From Mogibacterium kristiansenii (lineage in GTDB: Bacteria; Bacillota; Clostridia; Peptostreptococcales; Anaerovoracaceae): DNA of 64,000 bases. The first letter of the stretch is position 1. The number at the start of each line of letters is the position of its first letter. The DNA lies in NCBI RefSeq assembly GCF_009695905.1, contig NZ_VUNA01000001.1, forward strand, positions 177,396 to 241,395. Reading direction: 5' to 3'. Below, one piece after another: positions 45,176 through 53,409 of the stretch. Below the pieces are notes generated by a model, which was given only the letters and a program-made list of their open reading frames with translations, made no database searches and was not told the DNA's origin. The position numbers were made by a program, and so were the translations under genes.

Positions 45176-46183
45176 TTGCTGACAGCAATTCTAACAATCA
45201 TACTTTTCTGCATTATGATTATTCCCCATGAGCTGGGACATTTTGTGGTAGCGAAATTGGTAGGCGTTCAAGTGAACGAGTTCTCCATGGGAATGGGTCC
45301 CCTTCTCTTCCAGAAACAGAAGGGGGAGACCTTGTATTCCGTACGGCTCCTGCCCATCGGCGGATATTGCGCCATGGAAGGGGAGAACGAGGAAAGCGGA
45401 AACCCGAGAGCCTTTAACAACAAGAAGGTGTGGCAGAAGATTGCCGTGCTCCTGGCAGGCGCCGTGATGAACGTCATCACCGCACTGCTGGTGATGATTA
45501 TTGCGGTAACCGTATCCGGCATTCCCACCAACACGCTGGATTCTGTGGTGAAGAATTCACCGGCAGAGGCAGCCGGTCTTCGGGCGGGCGACCGTGTTGT
45601 GGCAGTGAATGAGGTCAAAACATCCGGTTGGATGGAAGTGGTACAGGAAATCGACCGAGACAAGTCCGGGAAAGAAATTCGGATTACGGTGGACCGGGAT
45701 GGCAAGAAACAGGATTGCACCGTTCAGCCGGAATACTCCAAGAAAGAGAAACGAATGATGGTGGGCATTGCCTGCAGACAAAGCCATAATATTTTTACCT
45801 GCGGACGATATGGCGCGGCGGCCACCTGGAACTTGAACAAACTGATGCTGAAGAGCTTGAAGATGCTCTTTACCGGGCAGATGTCCCGAAACGACCTGGC
45901 GGGTCCGGTGGGAATGGTTTCACTGGTGAATCAGACGGCCACGGCGGGCGCGGTGCCGTATCTGTATCTGGCAGCCCTGATTTGCCTGAATCTGGCCTAT
46001 GTTAATCTGCTGCCTTTCCCGGCGCTGGACGGCGGAAGAATTATCTTTGTGATGATTCGAAAGATTACGGGAAATATGATTTCCGACGATATGGAGGGGA
46101 AAGTGCATTTGGCGGGCATGTTCCTGCTGATTACTTTTGCTGTGTTTATTACCTGGAACGATATTATGCGGTTGTTCGGATAG
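45176..46183 (+). CDS. rseP: RIP metalloprotease RseP (site-2 protease), TTG start
   Basis: 335-residue intramembrane zinc protease. HELGHFVVAKLVGV in the first helix carries the metal ligands; a PDZ domain follows (about 115-190: NSPAEAAGLRAGDRVVAVN), then the C-terminal LPFPALDGGRIIF motif with the third ligand. It cleaves membrane-bound anti-sigma factors or signal-peptide remnants. The TTG at 45176 is the only start preserving the first helix; GAGGG lies about 8 nt upstream. Confidence 0.95.
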   Translation: MLTAILTIILFCIMIIPHELGHFVVAKLVGVQVNEFSMGMGPLLFQKQKGETLYSVRLLPIGGYCAMEGENEESGNPRAFNNKKVWQKIAVLLAGAVMNVITALLVMIIAVTVSGIPTNTLDSVVKNSPAEAAGLRAGDRVVAVNEVKTSGWMEVVQEIDRDKSGKEIRITVDRDGKKQDCTVQPEYSKKEKRMMVGIACRQSHNIFTCGRYGAAATWNLNKLMLKSLKMLFTGQMSRNDLAGPVGMVSLVNQTATAGAVPYLYLAALICLNLAYVNLLPFPALDGGRIIFVMIRKITGNMISDDMEGKVHLAGMFLLITFAVFITWNDIMRLFG

Positions 46184-46192
46184 GAGGATGGT

Positions 46193-47257
46193 ATGACAAG
46201 AAGCGTACAGTGCGGAAGAATTCAAATCGGCGGAGGGGCGCCGGTTTCCATTCAATCCATGACAAATGTAGATACCCGGGATGAGAAGGCGCTGCTGCGT
46301 CAGATTCAGGAACTGGAAGAAGCGGGCTGCGATATCGTGCGAGTGGCGATTCCGGATATGGAGGCTTGTGAGTCTTTTGCACAAGTGCGGAAGAAGACGG
46401 AAGTGCCACTGGTGGCGGATATCCATTTCGACTATCGATTGGCCATCGGTGCAATTGAAGCCGGTGCGGACAAGGTGCGCATCAATCCGGGCAATATCGG
46501 AAAAGCGGAGTACGTACAGAAGGTGGTTCAGGCGGCCAAAGAGCGGCACATCCCGATTCGGGTCGGCGTCAACTCCGGTTCCCTGGAAAAAGAAATTCTG
46601 GCGGAATATGGCGGCGTAACGGCGGAAGCGCTGGCGAAGAGCGCGCTGAATACGGTTCGCTACATGGAAAATCTGGATTTCGATAATCTGGTGCTTTCCA
46701 TCAAATCCTCCAACGTTCCCATGACTTATGCGGCCTATACTCTGGCCGCCAAGGAAACGGACGTACCGATGCACATCGGCATCACCGAGTCGGGAACACC
46801 GTCCAACGGAAAGCTGAAATCCGCCATCGGAATCGGCGGACTGCTCCTCAGCGGAATCGGAGATACCCTGCGGGTGTCCCTTACGGATGACCCGGTTCAG
46901 GAAGTTCTATTCGGACAGCGCATTCTGGAAGCGGTAGGGCTTCGGGAAAAGAGTATTGAAATCGTTTCCTGCCCGACTTGCGGCCGAACGGAAGTGGATT
47001 TGATCTCCTTGGCAGAGGAAACGGAGAACCGTTTGATTCCGGTTGCGAAAAGACGTCAGGAGAAAGGCCTGAGACCGTTAAAGGTCGCAGTAATGGGTTG
47101 CGTGGTGAACGGTCCGGGAGAATCCCGGGAAGCGGATTACGGTATTGCCGGTGGAAAGGGCGAGGGCTTGCTCTTCTCCCACGGGGAGATTATCGGAAAG
47201 GTTCCGGAAAACCAACTGGTAGACCGTCTCATTGAAATGATAGAGAAAGAAGAGTAG
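46193..47257 (+). CDS. ispG: 4-hydroxy-3-methylbut-2-enyl diphosphate synthase
   Basis: 354-residue [4Fe-4S] enzyme of the MEP pathway. N-terminal barrel with PVSIQSMTNVDTRD and VADIHFDYRLA; C-terminal cluster ligands in SCPTCGRTEVDL and MGCVVNGPGE. GGAGG upstream of the ATG. It lies 3 bp upstream of polC. Confidence 0.96.
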   Translation: MTRSVQCGRIQIGGGAPVSIQSMTNVDTRDEKALLRQIQELEEAGCDIVRVAIPDMEACESFAQVRKKTEVPLVADIHFDYRLAIGAIEAGADKVRINPGNIGKAEYVQKVVQAAKERHIPIRVGVNSGSLEKEILAEYGGVTAEALAKSALNTVRYMENLDFDNLVLSIKSSNVPMTYAAYTLAAKETDVPMHIGITESGTPSNGKLKSAIGIGGLLLSGIGDTLRVSLTDDPVQEVLFGQRILEAVGLREKSIEIVSCPTCGRTEVDLISLAEETENRLIPVAKRRQEKGLRPLKVAVMGCVVNGPGESREADYGIAGGKGEGLLFSHGEIIGKVPENQLVDRLIEMIEKEE

Positions 47258-47260
47258 TGG

Positions 47261-50200
47261 ATGATCAAAATACCCCAAGATATTCTGACAACGGAAGAGC
47301 TGGAACGCATTTCCGGGATGAAAGAACAGGATATTAATATTGAAATACCCAGGGTATATCTGGAAAAAGAGAGTTTGACGCTGGTAGTCGGTGTCAAACT
47401 CAATTTTGTGATACCTCGTATTCACGAGAAGCGCATGCGGGATCGGATTCTGAAGAAGGTGCGACAGGCGAAGGACGTGCGGTTCCGGTACGCCTATCAA
47501 GCTTCCGAAGCACCGGCAGTGAAGAAGGCGTCGGATAAAAGCAAAGGCAGCAAGAAGCCCAACGTTTCCGGCGGGGTTCTGTACGGGACCTATATCTCCG
47601 GAGACCCCATTCCCATCGAGGAAATCTACGGCAAGGTGGGGGAGCGGGGTCAGGTGGTCATTCGCGGAGAACTGTTCAGCCTGGATTCCCGTGCCATAAA
47701 GAACGGCAAACTTCTGGTGACCATGGAAATCACCGATAAGGAGCGGGCCACCTGCTGCAAGGCCTTTATGAAGACCGAGGATTTTGAACTGCTGGAGGAA
47801 AACGTATCACTGGGAGACTGGCTGAAGATTTCCGGAAATGTGGAATTCGATACTTTTGAAAACGAAGTGGGCATCATGGCCCGTTCCATCAACCAGTCAT
47901 CAAAACCGGAGCGAAAAGATGAGCACCCGGGGGAAAAGCGGGTGGAGCTTCACGTGCACACGAAGATGAGCGACAACGACGGCTTCAACGAAATCGCGGA
48001 ACTGGTGGATCAGGCGGCGGCCTGGGGTCAGAAGGCGGTGGCGATTACGGATCACGGCGTGGTGCAGGCCTTCCCGGATGCGGCTAATCGAGCGGCAAAA
48101 CTTCGGGGCAAAGGGAAGGATATCAAAATCATTTACGGCATGGAAGGATATTTGTATCCCGATGAGGATGCCATGCTTTCGGATGGAACCATCGATATCA
48201 AAAAAAACCGGACATACCATATCATTCTGCTGGCCAAGAATCTGACGGGACTTCGGAATCTGTATAAAATGGTCTCTTATTCCCACGTAGATTATTTTTA
48301 CAAGAAACCGAGACTTCCCCGTTCCGTACTGCAGCAGCACAGAGAAGGCATTATCGTGGGCAGTGCCTGCGAGGCCGGAGAGCTGTATCAGGCGATCAAC
48401 CGGGGGGCTTCCCGGGAGGAGCTGCTTCAGATTGCGGATTTCTACGATTATCTGGAGATTCAGCCGTTGGACAACAACCAGTTCATGATTGACAAAGGGA
48501 TGGTGGCATCCCGGAAGGAGCTGGCGGACAATAACTTGCTGATTCTGTCTCTGGCGGACGAGCTGGGGAAGATGACCGTCGCCACTACAGACTCCCACTA
48601 CCCGACGAAGGAGTCGGCGATATATCGGAACATCATCATGTCCAGCATGGGCTTTAGCGAGACCAACGCCAACAGCCTGTACCTGCGCACTACGGACGAG
48701 ATGCTGGCGGAATTTTCCTACCTGGGAGACCGGGCGGAAGAGGTGGTTATCACCAATACCAACCGGATTGCGGATATGTGCGAGGTGTTCGAGCCGGTGC
48801 CGCCGGATAAGTGTCCGCCGAAGATTGAAGGCGCGGAGGAATTCCTGCGGGATACCTGTTACGAGAATGCAAAGGCAATGTACGGCGATCCGATTCCGGA
48901 AGTGATTCAAACCCGGCTGGACACGGAGCTGAACGCCATCATCAATAACGGTTATGCCGTGATGTACGTAGCAGCCATGCGTCTGGTAAAAAAATCCAAC
49001 GATGACGGCTACCTGGTGGGCAGCCGAGGATCCGTAGGATCTTCTTTCGCCGCTACCATGGCGGGGATTACCGAGGTAAACCCTTTGGAGCCGCATTATA
49101 TCTGTCCGAAGTGCAAGAACCTGGAATGGCTTGCGGAGGAAGATGAAGCAAAGTACGACTGCGGATTCGATATGCCGGACAAAGTGTGTCCGAAATGCGG
49201 CACCCCGTACGAGAAGAACGGCTTCCGTATTCCATTCGCGACATTCTTGGGATTCAGCGGTAATAAGGAACCGGATATCGATTTGAACTTCGCCGGCGAA
49301 TATCAGGCTACAGCCCACAAATACGTTGGCGTGATTTTCGGAGAGAAGAATATTTTCAAGGCGGGTACGGTAGCCACCGTTGCGGATAAAACCGCCTACG
49401 GCTACGTAAAGCATTATGCCGATGAGTCGCCGAAGAAGCTGAGCAAGTACGACATCGATTATCTCACCAAGGGCTGTACGGGAGTAAAAAGAACCACCGG
49501 GCAGCATCCGGGTGGAATCATCGTCGTGCCGGACGATCATGAAATCTATGAGTTCTGCCCGGTGCAGCGTCCGGCCAACAAACCGGTGGACATCATTACC
49601 ACCCATTTCGATTATCACAAAATCGATAAGAACTTGCTGAAGCTGGATATTCTGGGCCACGATGTGCCGCAGATGATTCGTCATCTTCAGAATATGACCG
49701 GTGTGGATCCGATGACCATCGACGTTGCGGATAAGAAGGTCATCAGCCTGTTCACCTCCACAGAGGCCTTGAACATCCAGAATCCGGACTACAAATTCGT
49801 TCACGGAACCTATGCCATTCCGGAGTTCGGAACTAACTTCACGCGGCAGATGCTAGACGACATTCAGCCGACTACCATCTCCGCGCTGGTAAAGATTTCT
49901 GGTTTCTCTCACGGAACCGACGTGTGGACCAATAACGGTCAGGAACTCCTTCGAGACGGAAAAGCCACCATCGATGAGCTGATTTCCTGCCGTGACGATA
50001 TTATGAACTACCTGATTCTGAAGGGAATCCCGAATGAGGAAGCGTTCTGGATCATGGAACACGTTCGTAAGAACAAGCCGCTGACGGAAGAGGAGCTGGA
50101 AACCATGAAGAGCCATGGGGTTCCGGACTGGTATATTTGGTCCTGCGAAACTCTGAAGTACATGTTCCCTCGGGCCCATGCGGTGGCCTACGTGCTCATG

Positions 50201-50698
50201 TCCATCCGAATGGCCTGGTTCAAGGTGTACTATCCGGCGGAATTCTATGCCGCATGGCTCTCTTCCAAAATCGATGATTTCGATGTTCTGGCAGCCCGAG
50301 ACGGAATTCAGGCGGTGGAGCGAGAGATGAAGAACCTGGAGCAGCTGGGGAACCAGATGACCACCAAGCAGAAAGATCATCTCACCGTCTACGAAGTGAT
50401 GTACGAGATGTTCTCTCGGGGACTTCAGTTCCGGATGCCGGAGCTGGGCGTTTCCCAACCGTGTGACTTCATCGTGGAAGGTGGGGACGTGGTGGTTCCG
50501 TATATGGCCATCAGCGGACTGGGCAAAGCGGCGGCGGAGTCCCTGGCGGATGCCTACGACGGAACGCCGTTCACCTCTCTGGACGATGTGCGGCAGCAGA
50601 CTAAACTCTCTCAGAGCAATATCGACGACTTGAAAGCGGTAGGCATGTTCCGGGGCGTGCCGGATACGGCACAGGTGTCCATCTTTGAACTGTTCTGA
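47261..50698 (+). CDS. polC: DNA polymerase III, PolC type, lacking the exonuclease insert
   Basis: Replicative polymerase of low-GC Gram-positives. Domains: short N-terminal region (1-95), OB fold (about 100-225), PHP domain starting at VELHVHTKMSDNDGF (about 230) with AVAITDHGVVQ and IIYGMEGYL (about 293), zinc motif CPKCKNLEW...CPKCGTPY, catalytic palm with EPDIDLNFAGEY (about 670), KTAYGYVKHYA, and C-terminal thumb/fingers with RAHAVAYVLMS. It is 1145 residues long against about 1430 in bacilli. Between GMEGYL and RTYHIILLAKN, where the DnaQ-like 3'-5' exonuclease normally interrupts the PHP domain, only some 24 residues remain and no DxE exonuclease motif is seen. Confidence 0.96.
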   Translation: MIKIPQDILTTEELERISGMKEQDINIEIPRVYLEKESLTLVVGVKLNFVIPRIHEKRMRDRILKKVRQAKDVRFRYAYQASEAPAVKKASDKSKGSKKPNVSGGVLYGTYISGDPIPIEEIYGKVGERGQVVIRGELFSLDSRAIKNGKLLVTMEITDKERATCCKAFMKTEDFELLEENVSLGDWLKISGNVEFDTFENEVGIMARSINQSSKPERKDEHPGEKRVELHVHTKMSDNDGFNEIAELVDQAAAWGQKAVAITDHGVVQAFPDAANRAAKLRGKGKDIKIIYGMEGYLYPDEDAMLSDGTIDIKKNRTYHIILLAKNLTGLRNLYKMVSYSHVDYFYKKPRLPRSVLQQHREGIIVGSACEAGELYQAINRGASREELLQIADFYDYLEIQPLDNNQFMIDKGMVASRKELADNNLLILSLADELGKMTVATTDSHYPTKESAIYRNIIMSSMGFSETNANSLYLRTTDEMLAEFSYLGDRAEEVVITNTNRIADMCEVFEPVPPDKCPPKIEGAEEFLRDTCYENAKAMYGDPIPEVIQTRLDTELNAIINNGYAVMYVAAMRLVKKSNDDGYLVGSRGSVGSSFAATMAGITEVNPLEPHYICPKCKNLEWLAEEDEAKYDCGFDMPDKVCPKCGTPYEKNGFRIPFATFLGFSGNKEPDIDLNFAGEYQATAHKYVGVIFGEKNIFKAGTVATVADKTAYGYVKHYADESPKKLSKYDIDYLTKGCTGVKRTTGQHPGGIIVVPDDHEIYEFCPVQRPANKPVDIITTHFDYHKIDKNLLKLDILGHDVPQMIRHLQNMTGVDPMTIDVADKKVISLFTSTEALNIQNPDYKFVHGTYAIPEFGTNFTRQMLDDIQPTTISALVKISGFSHGTDVWTNNGQELLRDGKATIDELISCRDDIMNYLILKGIPNEEAFWIMEHVRKNKPLTEEELETMKSHGVPDWYIWSCETLKYMFPRAHAVAYVLMSIRMAWFKVYYPAEFYAAWLSSKIDDFDVLAARDGIQAVEREMKNLEQLGNQMTTKQKDHLTVYEVMYEMFSRGLQFRMPELGVSQPCDFIVEGGDVVVPYMAISGLGKAAAESLADAYDGTPFTSLDDVRQQTKLSQSNIDDLKAVGMFRGVPDTAQVSIFELF

Positions 50699-50735
50699 TA
50701 TATTATGAAAGGCGAGTGAATTTGTGGAATTTGCA

Positions 50736-50765
50736 GGAAGCCGGTGCCATTACGGACCGGCTTCC
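50736..50765 (+). terminator. Hairpin after polC
   Basis: 10-bp GC-rich stem, GGAAGCCGGT with its complement, 10-nt loop; no strong T-run. Probable 3' end of the polC transcript. Confidence 0.6.
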
Positions 50766-50806
50766 ACGCTTAATTCCGAATAATTCGAAAAAAATACAAA
50801 AAATAC

Positions 50807-50835
50807 TTGCATTAACCTTATTCCTATGGTAATAT
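50807..50835 (+). promoter_or_regulatory. Promoter of tRNA-Ser
   Basis: TTGCAT (50807-50812), 17-bp spacer, TAATAT (50830-50835), 32 bp before the tRNA. Confidence 0.7.
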
Positions 50836-50866
50836 AAGTGAGCGTCAGAAATGACTAAATACTTTT

Positions 50867-50954
50867 GGAGGATTGACCGAGCGGCTAAGGAGCTTGATTG
50901 GAAATCAAGTAAGGTGTAACAGCCCCGTGGGTTCGAGTCCCATGTCCTCCGCCA
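50867..50954 (+). tRNA. tRNA-Ser (anticodon GGA), CCA encoded
   Basis: 88 nt with acceptor stem GGAGGA/TCCTCC, D-arm, anticodon stem CTTGA/TCAAG enclosing loop TTGGAAA (anticodon GGA), a long serine-type variable arm, T-arm GTTCGAGTC, discriminator G and genomic CCA. It marks the end of the core region; tRNA genes like this are frequent integration sites, but no second copy of its 3' end is found in the window. Confidence 0.97.
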
Positions 50955-50960
50955 TAACGA

Positions 50961-50985
50961 AGAGACCTGAACAAGGTCTCTTTTT
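50961..50985 (+). terminator. Terminator of tRNA-Ser
   Basis: 8-bp stem AGAGACCT/AGGTCTCT, 5-nt loop, T-run. Confidence 0.9.
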
Positions 50986-51087
50986 CATTGAAATTTCAAG
51001 GAAATCAAGCAATTGCAATGCTTTGCGGGTTTCCTTTTTTATATAGATTCACGTCGTACAGACGCATACAAAGGTATACAAAGGAAC

Positions 51088-51095
51088 TTTAAAAT
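51088..51095. repeat. Left target-site duplication of the ISL3-type element
   Basis: TTTAAAAT, repeated exactly at 53189-53196 on the other side of the element; 8 bp is the duplication length known for ISL3-family insertion. Confidence 0.85.
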
Positions 51096-51101
51096 GGGTC
51101 T

Positions 51102-52442
51102 TCACTTTTTCCTCGGGGATGGATTTTTTGCACGGGGAATAGACAGGAATTTAATCAGGGTAAAAAAGTGATCATCATTCCTGTAACCGTAACCAATTCT
51201 TTTAGCAACTTTGATTTTATTGTTGAATCCTTCAAGCTTGCCGGTACTTATCTGATGTTTTGCATGATTGATAAGTCCCGGCAGTCTTTTTTCTTTAATT
51301 TCCGCAAAATGAACTAAAGCCGGTATTCCACTTTCTTTTGCGGCTGTGAACCAGTTTTTCCAACCCCTTTCAGATTCTTCTATATCATCGCATTCATAAA
51401 GCCGGCACATCTCTTCTTTCATTGCATAGCAAGTAGCCAGACTGATGTGAGAATTAAGAATTTCCTTTAGATGACCGGACTTTACTGCAGAGAGATTTTC
51501 GCTGTTGCTCAGAAGAGTCCATCTTGCATTTTTTAACTTCTTATATTGAGCGCTTTCCACCTTAGCAGCATCCTTAAGCTCCTGTTTCTCCTCAAAGGTC
51601 TTATCTGGGGTAATGCTTTCCTTTATTCGTTTGGATTGTTCGTTATGAGCTTTTGCTTCATCCAGTCTTACAACTCCAAGAACATCTTTACCAAACTGTG
51701 CCTGCATATGATATCGGTCGTATACGATGTCGGCATGCGGCATATTTTCTTCCACTAATCTGTTGTATGATGCGTTCATATCCATAGCAACTGCTTCTAC
51801 ATCAGAAAAGTACTCCGAAGGAAAAGCTTCAAAAAATTTCTTGAAATCCTTGATTGCTCTACCTTTTCCAACCCATATTACATCTCCGAGTTCCAAATCC
51901 ATAACGCATGTTGCGTAAGTATGACCTTTGTGAATCGAAAACTCGTCAACCGCGAGATATCTAGGCTTGTAATTGCTTCGTCTAAGTTCTTCTCTTCTTT
52001 GCTCAAGTTCTCCCTTCATAAATTCTTTATGGATTGATGAAATTGTATTCCAATTGATACCAGTCATAAGAGAAACATCTTTGACAGACATGCGATGCAT
52101 CAGGAGAGACTTTACAAATTCCGCAGCATTATCTGTAATCCTGGTTTCCTTATACTTGAATGGAATATTTTCAGTGGTGCTGGCACGACACTTAGTGCAT
52201 CTATAGCGGTGAACGTGAACCTTAAAGATAGTGTAATACATGGAATTGAAAGGGATTTCACGCAAGTTAACCGAAGCATTATCGTAGACATGCATTCTTG
52301 AACCGCAATGAGGACAGGTGATAGATTCCGAAGTTTGATTACTGTAGAGTTCAAATATTCTGGTACCGGAATCCACATTCGTGAAAAAAGAATTGCAAAA
52401 GAAGTTTCCAATTGTGAAATTAAATGTTATACTGTCAAACAT
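51102..52442 (-). CDS. ISL3-family transposase
   Basis: 446-residue DDE transposase. N-terminal zinc-finger region (CPHCGSRM...CTKCRAS), a helix-turn-helix stretch (MSVKDVSLMTGINWNTISSIHKEFM), the catalytic core with YLAVDEFSIHKGHTYATCVMDL and VEAVAMDMNASYNRLVEE (two Asp), and the C-terminal GKLEGFNNKIKVAKRIGYGYRNDDHFFTLI carrying the Glu. Full length for the family and uninterrupted. Its stop codon lies inside the left terminal repeat. Confidence 0.93.
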   Translation of the reverse strand: MFDSITFNFTIGNFFCNSFFTNVDSGTRIFELYSNQTSESITCPHCGSRMHVYDNASVNLREIPFNSMYYTIFKVHVHRYRCTKCRASTTENIPFKYKETRITDNAAEFVKSLLMHRMSVKDVSLMTGINWNTISSIHKEFMKGELEQRREELRRSNYKPRYLAVDEFSIHKGHTYATCVMDLELGDVIWVGKGRAIKDFKKFFEAFPSEYFSDVEAVAMDMNASYNRLVEENMPHADIVYDRYHMQAQFGKDVLGVVRLDEAKAHNEQSKRIKESITPDKTFEEKQELKDAAKVESAQYKKLKNARWTLLSNSENLSAVKSGHLKEILNSHISLATCYAMKEEMCRLYECDDIEESERGWKNWFTAAKESGIPALVHFAEIKEKRLPGLINHAKHQISTGKLEGFNNKIKVAKRIGYGYRNDDHFFTLIKFLSIPRAKNPSPRKK

Positions 52443-52528
52443 AGAGCGTTGTATGTTTCCTTTCTTAGGTTTGTTTGCTATTAACTATGATGGGGCATAC
52501 GCCGCTCTATTTCAATATGTAAATTTTA

Positions 52529-52590
52529 AAACCTGCATCCGGAAAGCAATCTCATCGTCAAGCTGAGATTGCTTTCCGGATGCAGGTTTT
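52529..52590 (-). repeat. Perfect 27-bp inverted repeat (hairpin) upstream of the transposase gene
   Basis: Arms 52529-52555 and 52564-52590 are perfect complements with an 8-nt loop, containing CCTGCATCCGGAAAGC. A T-run follows on the plus strand and A/T-rich DNA on the other side. It sits 87 bp before the transposase start, so it could block read-through transcription into the transposase gene from outside. Confidence 0.9.
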
Positions 52591-52630
52591 TTCATTCTTG
52601 GGCGCCGGCGGGCCGGAAAAATACTGAGCA

Positions 52631-53114
52631 TGTTGGCGTGCCCTGACGGAGGACCAAGGGTTTGCGGGCATGCCCACGCCAACATTTGCGCCGGATACCT
52701 GCTAATGAGATTCGGTTGTTGGCGTGCCCCGACGGAGCTCCAAGGCTTTGCGGGCATGCCCACGCCAACATTTGCGCCGGATACCTGCTAACGAGATTCA
52801 ATTGTTGGCGTGCCCCGACGGAGTTCCAAGGCTTTGCGGGGAGTCCGACGCCAACATTTACGCCGGATACCTGCTAATGAGCTTCAATTGTTGGCGTGCC
52901 CCGACGGAGTTCCAAGGCTTTGCGGGGAGTCCGACGCCAACATTTACGCCGGATACCTGCTAATGAGCTTCAATTGTTGGCGTGCCCCGGCGGAGCTCCA
53001 AGGGTTTGCGGGCATGCCCACGCCAACATTTGCACCGGATACTTGCTAATGAGCTTCAATTGTTGGCGTGGACCGGCGGTGCTCCAAGTGTTTGCGGGCA
53101 TGCCCGCGCCAACA
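52631..53114. repeat. Six 86-bp GC-rich tandem repeats, each with an internal inverted repeat
   Basis: Units start at 52631, 52717, 52803, 52889, 52975 and 53061, always 86 bp apart; the sixth is cut after its hairpin. Each opens with TGTTGGCGTG and has CGCCAACA about 45 bp on, enclosing a GC-rich loop, followed by a linker containing CCGGATACCTGCTAA. Units 3 and 4 are identical; in them the right arm changes from ATGCCCACGCC to AGTCCGACGCC. Because 86 is not a multiple of three, reading frames rotate from unit to unit, so this is not coding. Confidence 0.93.
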
Positions 53115-53188
53115 CGCTCATGTCCATCATTAAGAAAAGAATGTTTACCGTATACAAAAGACAATCCCCGAGAAAAAAGTGAAGAACC

Positions 53189-53196
53189 TTTAAAAT
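53189..53196. repeat. Right target-site duplication
   Basis: TTTAAAAT directly after the right inverted repeat, identical to 51088-51095. Confidence 0.85.
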
Positions 53197-53342
53197 GGGA
53201 ATCGGTTGGGAAAAGCCCGTTTTTGGGTGGATTCAGAAACTGCAAATTCACATTTTTTGTTGCCCGCGGGACTCGAAAATCAGGTATTTTCTATACCAGG
53301 GGGGGAGTCTGCCCTTTTGCAGGTGATGCATAATTGTTTACG

Positions 53343-53371
53343 TTGTCCGTCCGGGAAATGACGATTATAAT
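53343..53371 (+). promoter_or_regulatory. Promoter of the PhzF-family gene
   Basis: TTGTCC (53343-53348), 17-bp spacer, TATAAT (53366-53371). Confidence 0.6.
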
Positions 53372-53409
53372 GGAACTGTAAATAAGAATTTCAAGGAGTG
53401 ATGTTATTT

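Larger units (their letters stand above)
51096..53188 (-). mobile_element. Complete ISL3-family insertion sequence with a non-coding passenger array
   Basis: 2093 bp between terminal inverted repeats of 25 bp (51096-51120 and the complement of 53164-53188, 23 of 25 matching; left begins GGGTCTTCACTTTTT) and flanked by an 8-bp TTTAAAAT duplication. Contents: an ISL3 transposase on the minus strand, a perfect 27-bp hairpin with T-tail, and six 86-bp tandem repeats filling most of the 740 bp between the transposase start and the right end. Intact ends, clean duplication and an open transposase frame suggest recent insertion and activity. The passenger repeats are unusual for this family. Confidence 0.88.

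Noticed and set aside
50867..50954. Attachment site of an integrated element at tRNA-Ser
   Set aside because: Location is suggestive, but no second copy of the tRNA 3' end and no integrase gene are found in the window.
52631..53114. CRISPR array
   Set aside because: Whole 86-bp units are repeated with no unique spacers, and no cas gene is present.
53166..53188. Remnant of the 3' end of a second transposase gene (same codons as the first one's end)
   Set aside because: The similarity is explained by this being the right terminal inverted repeat of the same insertion sequence, because the left repeat overlaps the transposase stop codon.
52662..53333. Several overlapping open frames across the 86-bp repeats encoding repetitive Cys/Arg/Pro-rich peptides
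   Set aside because: The repeat length is not a multiple of three, so frames rotate between units; no ribosome sites; they are by-products of GC-rich repeats.
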